Source of the DNA: Eretmocerus hayati
Taxonomy: Eukaryota; Arthropoda; Insecta; Hymenoptera; Aphelinidae
Assembly (NCBI GenBank): GCA_029851415.1
Contig: CM056742.1
Span: forward strand, 89,022,748 to 89,086,747
Direction: 5' to 3'
Length of the DNA stretch: 64,000 nt
A model generated the notes under the pieces. That model had not been told where the DNA came from and made no database searches. It saw nothing but the letters and a program-made list of their open reading frames with translations. Position numbers and translations under genes: made by a program. Positions 10,878 to 22,690 of the stretch are shown here, piece after piece; position 1 is the first letter of the stretch; every line of letters starts with the position of its first letter.

Positions 10878-11510
10878 ATAGGTGTTTCCGTTGGGATAAT
10901 TGAGTTGACCTCCAAATCACCTCAAAAATGACCTCCAAGGTCGGAAACAAAGTCATTAGGTCTTTTCTACTGTAATCATGAACAATTTTTATCCCAAACA
11001 TTTTTCGACAAAATGCTCATACTTGGAGTTACAGCGGTCACCGTCAACCCGTGCTGCCCTCCATTTATCTCGCCAAAATCGAGTCGGGTCGAAAAGAGTT
11101 TTGAACAGAAGTTTCATCACTTTCATGTTTTTTCAAAATTTGAAGGTTGAATCTAGGTGTTTTATTCGAAAAAATCGAGTTGACCTTCAAATGCCCTTGG
11201 AAATGACCTCCAAGGTCAGAAACGAGGTCATAAGCTCTTGTCTACTGTGTTCATGAACAACTTTTATCCCAAACATTATTTGATGAAATGCTCACTCTTG
11301 GAGCGACAGCGGTTACCGCCAACCCGTGCTGATCTCCATTTATCTCGCCAAGGTCAAGTCGGGTCAAAAAACGTTTCAAACGAAGGTTTCATCATTTTTC
11401 ATGTAATTTTAGAATTCAAGGTCAGAAGTAGGTCTTTCCATTCAAAAAAATCCAGTTGACCTCCAAATGACCTTGAAAATGACCTTCAAGGTGAAAAATA
11501 AGGCCACCAT
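10878..11510 (+). repeat. 275-bp tandem repeat, about 2.3 copies
   Basis: AATGACCTCCAAGGTC anchors occur at 10927, 11202 and (diverged) 11478, giving a period of about 275 bp. Shared blocks include CATGAACAA(C/T)TTTTATCCCAAACAT, CAACCCGTGCTG and CATTTATCTCGCCAA. The short palindrome-like TGACCTCCAAGGTCA is the strongest conserved part. The copies keep similar open frames (10978-11256 and 11238-11459), but the period is not a multiple of three and no protein motif is present. Confidence 0.75.
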
Positions 11511-12123
11511 CGGATCTCCCCCTCAAAATGAGGGGACATGTGTTCCGGGGTTTTTCCCGATTCCCAACCATCACTGAAAAAAATAAGGGGGGGGGGTACT
11601 TACTTTTCGGACACCTTGTAGATCACATACCTTAAGATGGCTCTGGCAGATTTGAACTAAACTAGGAATGGGTCTAAAAGTAATTGGAAATCGTAGATGA
11701 ACTCATGAGAACTCATAATCCGCCAAGAAAGGAGGGGGTCGCCGCCGAAAATCGAGAGAGGAATCATTTGAGAGAAACAATCCTTATAAATGCATTCTTA
11801 TGGGATCGGTGAGTATAAACGAGACCACGCGCAAACTAAATCTCTATCATCGATTATGACGAAAGAAATCGACGCTATTTTGCACGGCACGTCTAATGAT
11901 ATTGAGAACATCATATGTTGCCGGCGTGGTTTTTGACTAAACTCGCTTCAAAGTGAGTTTTGGGATGCAACGGCGCAGAGCAGCTTCCGCTTGGTGTTGT
12001 AAGTATACCTATATTCACGTCAGGAGCGGACTGGACAGCCGAGGGCCCCAACTCCGCGCGCGGGGCCCTATGCGTCGCACGGCACCACCCGCGCGAGCCA
12101 CCTTAAGTTCATATCTACTCGAG
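11511..12123. other. Unassigned spacer with poly-G run
   Basis: Contains a G9 run near 11585 followed by TACTTACTTTTCGGACACCTTGTAG, a sequence that looks like a transposon end. Composition turns GC-rich after about 12010. No gene is supported. Confidence 0.35.
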
Positions 12124-12694
12124 TACGTCATATACGCGCACAAGTGCTCGAGCCCAAGAGCGCTTTTTCGTCTTCCGCGTATTATTCATACGGGCAGACG
12201 TGCACGTGCGCGATAACTCCTCTCCCTCTCCCGTGAGCTATAATTCGCGAGCTGCAGTGCTCGCGCTTCACGGCTTCAGTCAGTACTCACATGCCTCCCC
12301 TGCGAGCAGAAATCCGCGTATATACGATCCTATTCAGTTTCCGGTATGTATCATTTACGTGCAAACATACTAGGACCCGAGCGCACCTTCCTGTCTCCCG
12401 CGTATTATTTATATGGGCAGGACTGCACGTGCGCAATAACTCTTCTCCCTCTCCCGTGTGCCATCCGACGCGAGTTGCAGCAGGGGTGTCAAGCGTAGTA
12501 GAGTCCCTCCCCTCAAGCCCCTCCAGTCGAGTGCAGAGAGTGTCGCGGCTCGCGGCGAAGGAGCCCCTCCCCTGCGACGCCGCGGCGCGCTCTGCACTCG
12601 ACTGGAGGGGCTTGAGGGGAGGGACTCTACTACGCTTGACACCCCTGAGTTGCAGTGCTCACACCCGATAGCTTCAGTCAGTCTCCCATGCATC
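12124..12694 (+). repeat. Imperfect tandem duplication (~175-bp units), second unit split by a MITE
   Basis: Unit A (about 12124-12297) and unit B (about 12342-12480 plus 12656-12694) share CCGCGTATTATT, CTGCACGTGCGC-like, CTCTCCCTCTCCCGTG and CTTCAGTCAGT blocks in the same order. Unit A gives the sequence across GAGCTGCAGTGCTCGC without the insertion, confirming the boundaries of the hAT-type MITE inside unit B. Confidence 0.65.
12481..12647. mobile_element. 167-bp hAT-type MITE with 8-bp target duplication
   Basis: Terminal inverted repeats of about 58 bp begin CAGGGGTGTCAAGCGTAGTA and close with the exact complement ending GACACCCCTG. They are flanked by perfect 8-bp duplications AGTTGCAG at 12473-12480 and 12648-12655. 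CAGGGGTG ends plus an 8-bp duplication are typical of the hAT superfamily. The interior is only about 50 bp and GC-rich, so the element is non-autonomous. The near-perfect arms suggest a fairly recent insertion. Confidence 0.9.
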
Positions 12695-12699
12695 TCTCT

Positions 12700-13830
12700 T
12701 GAGTCTCAATAGTTTTCGCTGTATGATATAATGGTGTATTGACGTATGAAACTGTTGGTCTGGGAAGTGTAGCTTGCTTGTGGATCTTGGGTAACCCATG
12801 AATCTTCGACAGTAATTCATCAGTCTGTGTGAGTGCATTCTCATGGTATTTTTCGGGGAGATAGCCATTATCATTCAAACGGTTCATCAAGGTTTTTGTA
12901 CCCTTCTTCAAATTTTCTAGATGGTTTTGGTTCAACCTCTGATATAGTCCGGTTTCTGGCAACCCTTTCGTATGTCCGTAAAATGCAAATTCCAACTGAT
13001 CTTACACAAAAACTATTCATCGAGAAGTGCGCACCTCACTCTTGTTTCAATCAATACATTCATCGATTCGAATAAGACTTAGGTGGGCACTTTCACCCGT
13101 GTGTAGCCTGAGATAGGCTGTGATGGTGACGGACATACGTAAGGGTACCCGGAGACTGGACTAATATGTCTCAGTGTCATCCAATAACTCTGACGTTTGA
13201 CTATTATAGTCTGAATATTCATCGCTACATTTCCCTCATCAGCAATGGTGCACAAAATATCGTTATTCCTCAAAAATTTTTCAGCTCCTTGTGTAAGATA
13301 CGTGCCTAGATGTGTTGTTGTTTCCGAGTATTCCATTGATGATAGTTTTCCGAATACTCGATCTTAGTTCGAGATCCCTATCCCATCGTTCCAAACTCCC
13401 CTGAACGTTTTCCATACTTATGATGATGTGATTTTGATCAAGATTAGGACAACTTTGATTCAACTTTGGGCTTAGAGCTAATATTCCCGATACATCATTA
13501 CCGGTTTCTAAGTCTGTCATATTTTTGAACCATTTATTTATCCTTTGAACTTGGTTTCTCGTAAGTTGATTCCCATCATCTAACTTATCATGACGTTGAG
13601 AAGAATTGGAATGACGATGACCATTACTATATCTAACATTATTCTCGAATTTCTTCCTATGCAGTTCACAAGTTGTTCTAATGAATATCGGTAATATTCT
13701 TCTTGAGATGATATGAAATTTTCCAAGCTACCTTCATCAATCAGACTTTTTAATTCATCTGAGACTTTATTGCACTTTTCCGGGAGATGATTGATATGGA
13801 TGCTGAGATCTTCAATCTCTAAATTCAATA
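12700..13830 (-). pseudogene. Penelope-like element reverse transcriptase, N-terminal remnant
   Basis: On the minus strand, frame-shifted open segments (13828-13580, 13520-13281, 13336-13079 and 12995-12678) read in Penelope order. A helical N-terminal region comes first, then SGILALSPKLNQSCPNLDQ, then NNDILCTIADEGNVAM (the T/ADKGN block of this family), then LLSKIHGLPKIHK followed by PRPTVSYVNTP. The last matches the conserved LPKIHKP...RPIVS block at the start of the Penelope RT core. The catalytic palm motifs and the GIY-YIG endonuclease are missing, so this is a dead 5' fragment. I am confident of the Penelope assignment from motif order. Confidence 0.8.
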
Positions 13831-13883
13831 GAAATGGAATGAACTCCGATATCTATCCATTGAACTTGTTAGCACCTGATCCA

Positions 13884-14039
13884 CTATGCCATGAGTGATG
13901 TTCGAACCTTGATTCTGAATGTTGTATGTCTAGTCACATACGACATTCAGAATCAAGGTTCGATCATCACTCATGGCATAGTTTTCCCTCGGTATTCTCC
14001 CTAGGGAGGTACCACATGCTATGAGATAGCATGTGGTAC
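13884..14039. repeat. Two strong hairpins next to the Penelope remnant
   Basis: Hairpin 1 (13884-13981) pairs CTATGCCATGAGTGATG... with its complement across an 8-base loop; the arms are ~45 bp and nearly perfect. Hairpin 2 (14009-14039) pairs GTACCACATGCTAT with ATAGCATGTGGTAC across GAG. They lie just 5' of the Penelope coding remnant (minus strand), where that family can carry structured repeats. I found no hammerhead core. Confidence 0.6.
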
Positions 14040-14790
14040 GTAGGTGAAACTCATTCAAAAATGTTACCAGGGTAGTCTATCATATTATCGATGAGAGTAG
14101 TAGAGGGGAAGAACGGCCATAAGTGCGGATTCATTGTCTAGCATCCTGTTCGTCGTGTGGGGCTCGAGAATGCACGTCGGTGCGCATGGAAAAGTCAGAA
14201 GCCCGACAGTTGGAGTGGAGGAGGAGGGGAAGAATTATTGGTGGTGTTCGCTCATCGGCATTCTTTTATGCCCTCTTCCATCCAACACACATGTGCGCAC
14301 TCTAGAAGATGAAAGGCCTCCCAATCAAAGAGATCACCGAAAACCTCCAATTACACTTCATCCGTAGCGCAAGAGTACTCAAAATCAGAGGAGTGTAGGG
14401 ATCATCAATAACAACTGCAATGGCAAGGGGCGTCTACAAAGAACTCGAGTGGGAATTCTCACATTCCCAGATGAAACTCCATGACAGTGATCAACTTCTA
14501 ATGAATTCTATATATCTAACAGCTATATCGACTTCCTCATATAACTATTATGGTACTTTATCGCATCTCATTTCATTTGAATGAATAGTATTGAGGATAA
14601 TAGCTTAAATAAGAATGATGATGAAGGAAGAATGATGAAGAATAATAATGATGATAATAATGGATGAATCCCCTACAGGTACTTGTATACGGTTGAAGAC
14701 ACCAACTATGTAGCAGCCCAAAACAGTACAAGTGGAACAGCATTAGAAAGAGGAGAATGATATTTACCATTTTTATTGATAGTGTTTCTT
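14040..14790. other. No gene seen; AAT/GAT-rich stretch
   Basis: Includes a simple-sequence-like AATAATGATGATAAT stretch near 14640. Open frames here show no domain. Confidence 0.4.
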
Positions 14791-15755
14791 CCATAGAGAT
14801 AGTACCAATAGAGGAGGCATAGCATGGATGGGGCTACTGCAAGTGAGCCCGTGACCGCGAGGGAGAGAGAAAGAGGAACGAGTTGGGAAGTCTGTCTCTG
14901 TCTATGACGCGAGAGAGGGAGAAGTGACTACGAACAGTGGGAGCACGAAAGTTGACGGAAGTGGGAGAGAGCATAAGAGGAGAGTAGCCAGGAGATTTTG
15001 TGTTGTGCGCGTTGTTAGATGAGCTGCCAATTCGACAGTTGTCATTTTCCGGCAAAGCGACCAAGTGCATCTTGTCGAGGATGAAATTCCCTTCAAAATG
15101 GTACAGGTCCCTCCCCGACAAATACCAAGCTTTTTCAGTATACAGCGATAGAAAGTGAGAAAGTGCAGATTGTGAGCGCCACGTGCCAGCAGTTTTGCTG
15201 CGAGAATAGCGTTTTGACACACTTATTCCTCTTTCTTCTGAGCCATGCTCAAAGGGCTTCGTTCTCAGTGAGTTACGAATAGTGTCATTCTGAAGGGAAT
15301 TTCATACTCTCCAAGATGCACTTGGTCTCTTTGCCAGAAAATGACAACTGTCAAATTGGCAGCGCATCTAACAACGCGACGTTGACGGCCCCATTCAAAT
15401 GTATGTTAATCGCGCCAAGCGCTTTTTGCGCATTATCTGGGCATGGTTTCCATTCCCCAGAAAACTTGCGAGGACCTTTTTTGTGGGATATTTTACGATT
15501 CACTTTTTCGATCTGATGAAGCTTTCCCAAAAACAATTTAGCGCGTCAAAATACATAGGATAACGTATAGACTTTTGAAGTGGCCACGAGAGCCTCAGTG
15601 GGCGCCCGCGCTGCTATAGCTCATCCTACCCCCTTCCTATGTGACGTCATCACTCATCAGAGAGAGAAAGCAATCCCAACTCGTTCGTCTCTCTCAAGTT
15701 GCGCGGTCACGCCGAAAAGGCAGGCATGCCCCCTCTATTGGTACTATCTCTATGG
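14791..15755. mobile_element. 965-bp foldback element
   Basis: Ends are CCATAGAGATAGTACCAATA (14791 on) and its reverse complement ending 15755. Inner blocks also pair: the segment at 15000-15090 (TTGTTAGATGAGCTGCCAATT...) is inverted at about 15300-15385. The element is therefore a diverged inverted repeat over most of its length. Minus-strand 14834-15220 and plus-strand 15316-15516 encode mirrored peptides containing PENDNC; these are consequences of the inversion and not separate genes. No transposase is present and the target duplication is unclear. Confidence 0.75.
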
Positions 15756-17233
15756 TTTTTTTCTCGTACCATCCTATACAACTCATTAATCTCCACTTTA
15801 TTGACCTAAAAGCTTACTTATGCGCTATTCGAAATCTATAGGTTGATATCAAATTCTCTCAAAATCCATAAAACATTATTCTAATGGAGTTTTCCTCCGG
15901 GAAAAGATTATTTTCACCGAGAACTCTATTTTAATCATCTTTGAACCAACTATATCGAAATTTCGTCTCAACCAAACAGATATTGTTGGGAAACCTGCTC
16001 TTAGATGACCCAAATCTCTCTGGAATGCTCCCTCAGAGGAATATAGGATACTTCCTCAATCGTTATGATTATGATTCTTATAACGCCGTGAGAAAACATT
16101 CTGCTAATTACTTCCAGCAGCGTATTACTTCTCTCATCCGCACCACACTGCCTACTCAAAACCACACCACACTTCCTTCTAAAGTTTGCTCCACTCCTGA
16201 TTTCAATGTCCACCCCACATTCCTTCCTATTATTCGCCCACATTGCCTTCTGAAATCCGTCCTACACCGCTTTCTGCGATCGGCTCCGACCCATTGATCC
16301 ATCGTTATAATCATATCACTATAATATAGATTCCTCGAGAAGAAAGAGTTGTATCCATGACAAGGAATTCCTCCAATTATTCCATTGAAATCCATTTTTT
16401 ATTCGAAAAACTTTCACTGACAGGGAGTCAGTTTCAATCACTTTTCCCATCTTGCCGGGATCGTTCGATTGCGAATCTCATCTTTCTCTCCACCATTATC
16501 TCCTCCATACTAAACATGATCAAAGAACATTTGACCATCATCGTCTCTGCCTGTATGTATGTTGTCCAGCCGTTCTCCTCAACTCTTTGATCGATTTCCC
16601 TGAAATCCTCATGAGTGATAGATAACCACCCTGAGATGTGCTCAAGGGACTAACACCTGACTATATCCAAGTTTTTGACGTATCCATCTCCAACCATGGA
16701 TTTGTTAACATTTTCCAAAATTCTATTATTGCAATCAGAAATATTCCCGTCCACAATCCTTATATCAAACTTCTTGTCACTCGAACATCTCACCTGTTGT
16801 TCGATTCGGGAGAGTGATGGACAAATAATTTTGGTGACATGCATTTTTAAACTATTAGGAAAACGACTAGATTTACTTGCGCATGAGAAAAAAGCGAGGT
16901 GATGCGGACGGCCGATGGACGAGAACTGACGAGAGCCGCGGATGGCGACAAACGCGACGTCGAGAAGCTTGAGCGCGAGCGCAAAATGGCGGTAGCGCGC
17001 CAAAATTCGAGTAGTATTAGATAGATAGATATGGAACTGAACACACTGCCCACCTCGATTTGTTCAAGAATCGATGATTTGAGTAGTTTCATTTTACAAT
17101 ATAATTCAATAAATTGGATCGACTCGAAAGGAATACATTCGAGAGTGTGTGACGGTTGGGGGAGTATTTTCAACCATCATTTACTCTCTTGTCTTATTAT
17201 CATGTATCATTTATGATTATAGATCTTTTCAGC
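15756..17233. other. No supported gene
   Basis: CT-rich and AT-rich sequence. Around 16900-17000 a GC-rich stretch rich in GACG/GCGA lies next to TAGATAGATAGATA at about 17019. No domain was recognised in any open frame. Confidence 0.4.
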
Positions 17234-17953
17234 TGTAGCAGAACATCTGAGGAGAGAGTTGTAAGTAGTTTTGCGTTAGAGAGAGAGAGATAGCGCGAGT
17301 AATTGGTAGCTTCACCGCACCGCTTCCCTCGCGCACCCATCATCATCAATCGGCCAGCATCGTGCGCGCCAGATTACAGACTTTTCTCGACCACGCTTGA
17401 GAGCAGACGTCCCGCGTGTTAATTTGCACCCGAAGTGTGTAGTTTCTTGCGCCCTCGTCGTGCGTGTGTCACCAGCTTCCCGACACCTGGACGAGCTCTT
17501 TTGCGTGCTTCCGTGCGACTTCCTGGTCGTAGTCCTCGACGTGTCCTGCGGACGACATCGAGTCCAGATTATCCGGACGACCACGTTTTCCGGAGCAGCC
17601 GATCAGCCTGCGTGCGATTGCCACCCTTCTACACCTGTAAGTGCTAGCCGATAATTATTCTCTCTCTCTTTGGGCTTCACCCTCAATTGCTCTTTCCGTG
17701 TTCGTGCGATTAAGTGCACTCTATGCACCATGTTCTTATTAGCGTTCAATAAATATGCCCATATGGCTCCCGTTCAACTCTTTTTGTGATCATTTTGGCG
17801 CTCGATTCCCCATCTCTCTCGCGTGCAAAGCAGCAGCAGATCCAGCAGCATGCAGAGTTGCAGCATATATTCAATCTAATCAAATCTGCTGGGCATTGCA
17901 CCTTGCCCAGCATGTGCGGCTAATTCCTAGGCATTTATCTAGCAGCCGCCACA
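17234..17953 (+). repeat. 5' LTR of gypsy element 1 (720 bp)
   Basis: Begins TGTAGCAGAACATC and ends AGCCGCCACA, that is TG...CA. It contains AATAAATATGCCC near 17748 as a polyadenylation-like signal. The TGGCGCCCAGAC primer site follows after one base, which fixes the 3' boundary. The 5' boundary is inferred from TG alone because no second copy is in the window. Confidence 0.7.
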
Positions 17954-17954
17954 T

Positions 17955-17966
17955 TGGCGCCCAGAC
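17955..17966 (+). other. Primer-binding site of gypsy element 1
   Basis: TGGCGCCCAGAC one base after the LTR end. TGGCGCCC starts are typical complements of tRNA 3' ends (CCA) in retroelements; the tRNA is not assigned. Confidence 0.75.
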
Positions 17967-18359
17967 TAAGTGACTCTGAAATTTATTTAATAATTCTTCT
18001 CTCATTCTGCTACGGCGAGCGAGATGGAATTTCGTCGCCGTTATATTCGAATAAATATGAGTGTGATCGCGCGATTTAGAATAGCCCAGTGCGGTAGGGG
18101 CGGAATGTAAACAAAGCCGCGATCATCCATCAGTCGCGTCTCGAGCAAGTTTTATGTCTCGAGATTTTCACTACGAGAGTGAGAGAGACGGACAATCAAA
18201 CCTTCCGATCATTACAATCACATCACTCTCGAATATTATAAAAGTGCAACATGGTGAATAGTGCATAATGGAGTTATGGTTATCATGCGGTCGTGTTAAT
18301 AAAGTGAAATAACATATGTGCGTATATATAGTTATAGTTCAGTGTGCAATTTATGAGAG

Positions 18360-18390
<31 letters not shown>

Positions 18391-19259
18391 ATCGGCGGAT
18401 ATCAGGTGTGCGTAGAATTCCCCAAATCCGCGAATCAAGTGCGAGAAAGTCTCTGGGTGACATATATACGATTGTCTAGAATTTCATCATGAATTTTTCA
18501 ATAATGACGCGTTGTGTTAGTGCAAATTATCTTATTTTTGTCTAAATTGAACTAGAAAAATCGCTCTAAAATTAGGGAAAACAAATATTGCTCGATGTAA
18601 TTCGTTTTTTGTGCAAAAATTCGAGTGTAAAATTAAATTGATGTTAATTTTGCATAAACAATGTTGTCAAATCATGGACTTCCGTGTAAATATTATCGTC
18701 CGAAAAATCGCAAAGTTCCCGTATCTGTGTGAGAACGTATGGAAGTATGTGTAGGAGTATATATATAGTATATTCAGTGATTATATACAGGGTGATTCAA
18801 ATGTTCGGAAATTAGGTGTCCTACAGGGTCATCAGGAACAAATTGCGTTTGGCCTGGGCTTATATATGGGACGATCCGTATGAAATATCCTCATAAACAA
18901 ATTCGCGATTCGATGAACAATTGAAAAGTTATTGCAAATGTTTAAACAAATCTTCACAGAATTCGAGTTTTGACTTCAGGTACGTCCGAATCGGATAGAT
19001 TTGAATACAATCACAACATAACCTCAAAATGTTTTCGATTTTTGATGAAAATCGATATTTTTTCGTTTTTATGTGTCTAATTGGAATAAATATTGGATTT
19101 TATCTGTGAAATTGAGTGCAATCAGTGTACACGCAACAGCACATTCATTATTTTTCAATTTTTTAGTGTAATTTCTTGGAAAAATTTTCACTCAAAAAAC
19201 TTTTTTTTTCCTACTGCTCTTTTTTCTGTAATAGTCTTAAATTAAAATCTTGGCTTCAA
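17967..19259 (+). other. Leader of gypsy element 1, with (AT)n run
   Basis: Untranslated leader of about 1.3 kb. It holds a (TA)n microsatellite at about 18360-18386. At 18786, TACAGGGTGATTCAAATG looks like a small-transposon end and may mark an extra insertion. Confidence 0.5.
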
Positions 19260-21303
19260 ATGAGACAATGGTTAATGTCAAACACACGGTTACTTAAGTT
19301 AACCGCTTGGATAGGAACTTTTTCAGATGAAGAATACTATGCGGCGTATACTAGGTCAGAATTAGCCGCAGACGATAGAGCGCCGGTCTGCACGAGCAGG
19401 TTTTTGCGGTGTCTTTTAGGCGAATATTCCGCATCAGATTTCGCACCGAATCCAGCGTTCGAAGATGAGGAGGTTCTTAAATCTCATAGGTTAGCTTTAC
19501 GAGATGAGGTAAAGGGGAAAGCGTGGCGTGCGATCCGAGCTCAGACACGTGAAGGAGATTTCAGCAATACAATGAATAACTACCAAGTTCTTCAATCATC
19601 GAGCATCTAGATTCATCAATGAGCAACACCCCTTCGACTGCATTTTTACCATCATCAAGCCAATCAAGCAACACGCGAACGCATGCAAACGACACAACTT
19701 ACGTTGACAATACGAGGACAACGTCCGTATTTACGGCTCCAATCTCGAGCGTATCAACGACAAATAGACACCTAGAAACAATTACCTGTACTATGCCGGA
19801 TGGATCAATTCAGCATCTCCCGCGTGCAATTGCTACAGAAATCAGCTCACTCCACGAATCAACGAGGAGAGCAGATCTTTTCAGCGAGGAGCTAGAGAAG
19901 AAATTACAACAGCTCGACAAAGCTAATAATTTTGCAAGCAGCACGAGGTTGACGCCTGGACTTGCGACGTCCGCGCCAATCTTTGTTCCTCAACAATCGA
20001 ACCCGAATAAACAGCCCGAATGAAGAGAAGACGAGTGAATTTACAGGATACATTCACCAATCATTATTATACAGAACGTAGTACGTTGTGTGATTCAAAC
20101 CAAAATGAATCACGCAATAATACTCAAGTGAACAGTGGTCGAAATGGAAATCTTTCGATAGACAATCAACGAGTACCACCTGTATCAACACAGCCAAAGT
20201 CAACAAGTGGCTGCGGGTGGGGTACATTTAAATGGAACCAGACGTTTGACGTTGGGAAAACTGTCCGTCAGTGGAAATTAACCTTCTCGGGTGAAGATGG
20301 CAATGTCGAAGAATTCCTCAAGAGAGTCGACGAATGCAAGGCACTGGCAAATATGTCAGATGTAGATTCGATGAACGCGCTGACCGAATTATTATCTAGT
20401 GTCGCGCTTGAGTGGTATCGACAATCAAGAAAAAAATGGTTGACATGGTCACAATTCAAGAGTGACGCAATGAAATGTTACGGTCCTGCTAATCATTTTT
20501 AGCACATGCTCGTGCAAGAAGCTGAGTCTAGGACTCAAGGTAAAGAAGAAAGAGCCCTAGATTACATCACTCGACTGATGGCAATTATGAATAAATTTGT
20601 GACTCCGTCGAGTTTGGACCAGAGACTTGGATTGCTCCTCAGAAATTTGCTCCCTGAGTTACAACAATGGATCTCAAGAGATAAAGTGACGGATGTCAAT
20701 TCACTTTTTTTTCTAGCAAGAGAAGCGGAGTACATCCGAGATAATCAACGGTTCTACAGACCTCCACCGGGAACAGAAAAATCTCTGTTACCAGACTGGG
20801 CGTATAAGCCACCGAAGAAAGAAGAAAATACCAAGACGAAGCCATCCCAGCCATTGGCTGCAGCGATGTCTTTGGAACCAACCGATCTGGTCAAATCAAT
20901 CCAAACAGCTCTGACAGAAGGTCTGAAGCCAATATTATCAGCGGCAACTGCCTCAGTGCAGAAATCGTCCGAATCTTCTCTGACGTTAGCACAAATTAAA
21001 GAAGCAGTTGGACAAATTGTGGATAACAAATTTGAAAATTGGAAGCCACCTGCCCGATCAGCTGCTCAGGCTGCACCAGCGGCCAAACAGACATCAAAAT
21101 CAGCCGGAGAAGAGGCAAAGACAACATCGACGAGATCACGGTCCGCCCGGCCAAAGATTACGCCTGTCATCAAGAGTGATCATAACAAAGAAAAAGGAAA
21201 AGGACCAGGCCCAGCTCATTGTATTTGCTGGGATTGTTCATGGCCTGGATACACCAAGAAAGACTATCCTGAATGTTCAGTAAAAGACAGCGGGAGTGCG
21301 TAG
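19260..21303 (+). pseudogene. Gag of gypsy element 1, frameshifted
   Basis: ATG at 19260 (MRQWLMSNTR) opens the first segment, to 19610. Further segments are 19619-20023, 20020-20502 and 20506-21303, in different frames or separated by a stop. The region 20200-20760 looks like capsid: QWKLTFSGEDGNVEEFLKRV, then ALEWYR, then LRNLLPELQQWI. The C-terminus is Lys/Ala-rich and ends in a zinc knuckle in which the His and third Cys have become Tyr (CWDCSWPGYTKKDYPEC), so metal binding is probably lost. It would have formed the particle core and packaged RNA. Confidence 0.8.
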
Positions 21304-22690
21304 ACAAGGTCACTACCGCTCCTGCTCCACCGAATATGGCCTCTGGTTCATCGGCCGACAAGTCATCAGATGGCCCGGAAGCAGGTCTATATTCCGCAGA
21401 GGTGGAACCCGCAGACGCGTCCGATAGCGAAGAGCCCCTGGGCGATCATCCTCGTCGGTGGCTTAAGGCAGGCATTGGGGAAGCTCGTGCTCGTGCCCTC
21501 TACGACACAGGAGCTTCCCGATCAGCTGTTGGAGTTGGTGCACAAGAAGTGTCGTATTGTGGTTCATACTGCAAATTAGCAACAGGCGGATTAGCGCGAC
21601 CGGTAGCGTATGCCAAATTACCGATAGAGGTAGCAGGAGTTCGCAAAGAAATCTTGACATTTATTTATGAGAAATTAGCCTGTGATTTGATCTTTGGCGC
21701 AGATTTTGCACTCCAGTTCAATGCAATTCTAGTACCTGAAAGTAGTACGGTGACCGTAAAGAGTGACAAGGGCCCGTCAGACCCCTTCTCGGTCGAGTTT
21801 GCTACTCAGGGTGACTTTAGCACCGCATCTCTATCATCGATTGGTATTACCGACATAACCAACAAGCAGCGTGAAATTTGGGGAGGAGTTCTAGAGAGGA
21901 ACTTAATTGTAAACGGTCCAGAAATAGGTCTAACCGACCGAATCGAGCATGAGATCGAGGTCGAATCTTGTCGACCGATCAAGCAAAAATATTACCCCGT
22001 TTTCTAAAAAGATTGAGGATGCACGATCAGATCCCGAAAATGCTTGCAGCCCGAATCATAGTCAAATCAACCAGTGCGTGGTCAAGCCCAGTTGTGATGG
22101 TACGGAAGGCAAATGGTGAATTTCGCTTTTGTGTAAATTATCGAAAGTTGAATAGCGTCACCAAGAAAAATGCTCATCCTTTGCCGTATATGGACGTCAT
22201 TTTGAGGAAGCTCCAGAATGCAAAATACATAAGTACCCTCGACTTGAGCTCCGCATATTTCCAAATCCCCTTAAAAAGGAAAGCCGCCATTTTACAGCGT
22301 TCGTAGTTCCAGGAATGAGATTATTTGAGTGCACAAGATTACCGTGTGGGGTCTGTAATTGTCCAGCTACCTTCCGAACACCAATAGATGATATAATCGG
22401 TCCAGACCTAGAGCCTTACGCGTTCTCCTATCTTGACGATATCATCATAGTGACAGATACGTTTGAAAAACATATGGAGATCCTTGAAATTATTTTAAAA
22501 CGTATCGCAACAGCTGGATTAACGATCAACCGAGAAAAAAGTCATTTCTGCAAGGATGAAGTGAAATACTTAGGTGTCTTGGTCAATCGTGACGGATTTC
22601 GTCCGGATCCAGGAAAGATTAAACCCATTGTGGAATATCCACCACCAAAAACGGTCAAACAATTGCAAAGCTTCCTTGCCATGGCATCCC
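21273..22690 (+). pseudogene. Protease and partial reverse transcriptase of gypsy element 1
   Basis: The protease has the LYDTGASRSAVGVG active-site loop near 21498-21540 and a downstream DLIFGADF flap/core motif. The RT follows after a frame change at about 22000: ARIIVKSTSAWSSPVVMVRK, FRFCVNYRKLNSVT, STLDLSSAYFQIPL, another frameshift near 22306, then the catalytic FSYLDDIIIV at about 22427. Homology ends at LQSFLAMAS, and the next residues are satellite-derived. RNase H and integrase are absent. At least two frameshifts make this inactive. Confidence 0.88.

Larger units (their letters stand above)
17234..22690 (+). mobile_element. Ty3/gypsy LTR retrotransposon 1, 3'-truncated
   Basis: Order on the plus strand: 5' LTR (17234-17953), primer site (17955), leader, gag, protease and the first part of RT. 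Homology stops after RT at FLAMAS (about 22690), where satellite DNA begins. RNase H, integrase and the 3' LTR are absent from the window. Frames change several times, so the copy is dead. Confidence 0.85.

Noticed and set aside
12291..12712. Frames of 84-126 aa on both strands
   Set aside because: They cross the hAT-type MITE, whose palindrome keeps frames open on both strands.
13884..14100. Hammerhead ribozyme near the Penelope remnant
   Set aside because: No CUGANGA...GAAA core could be found in the hairpin region on either strand.
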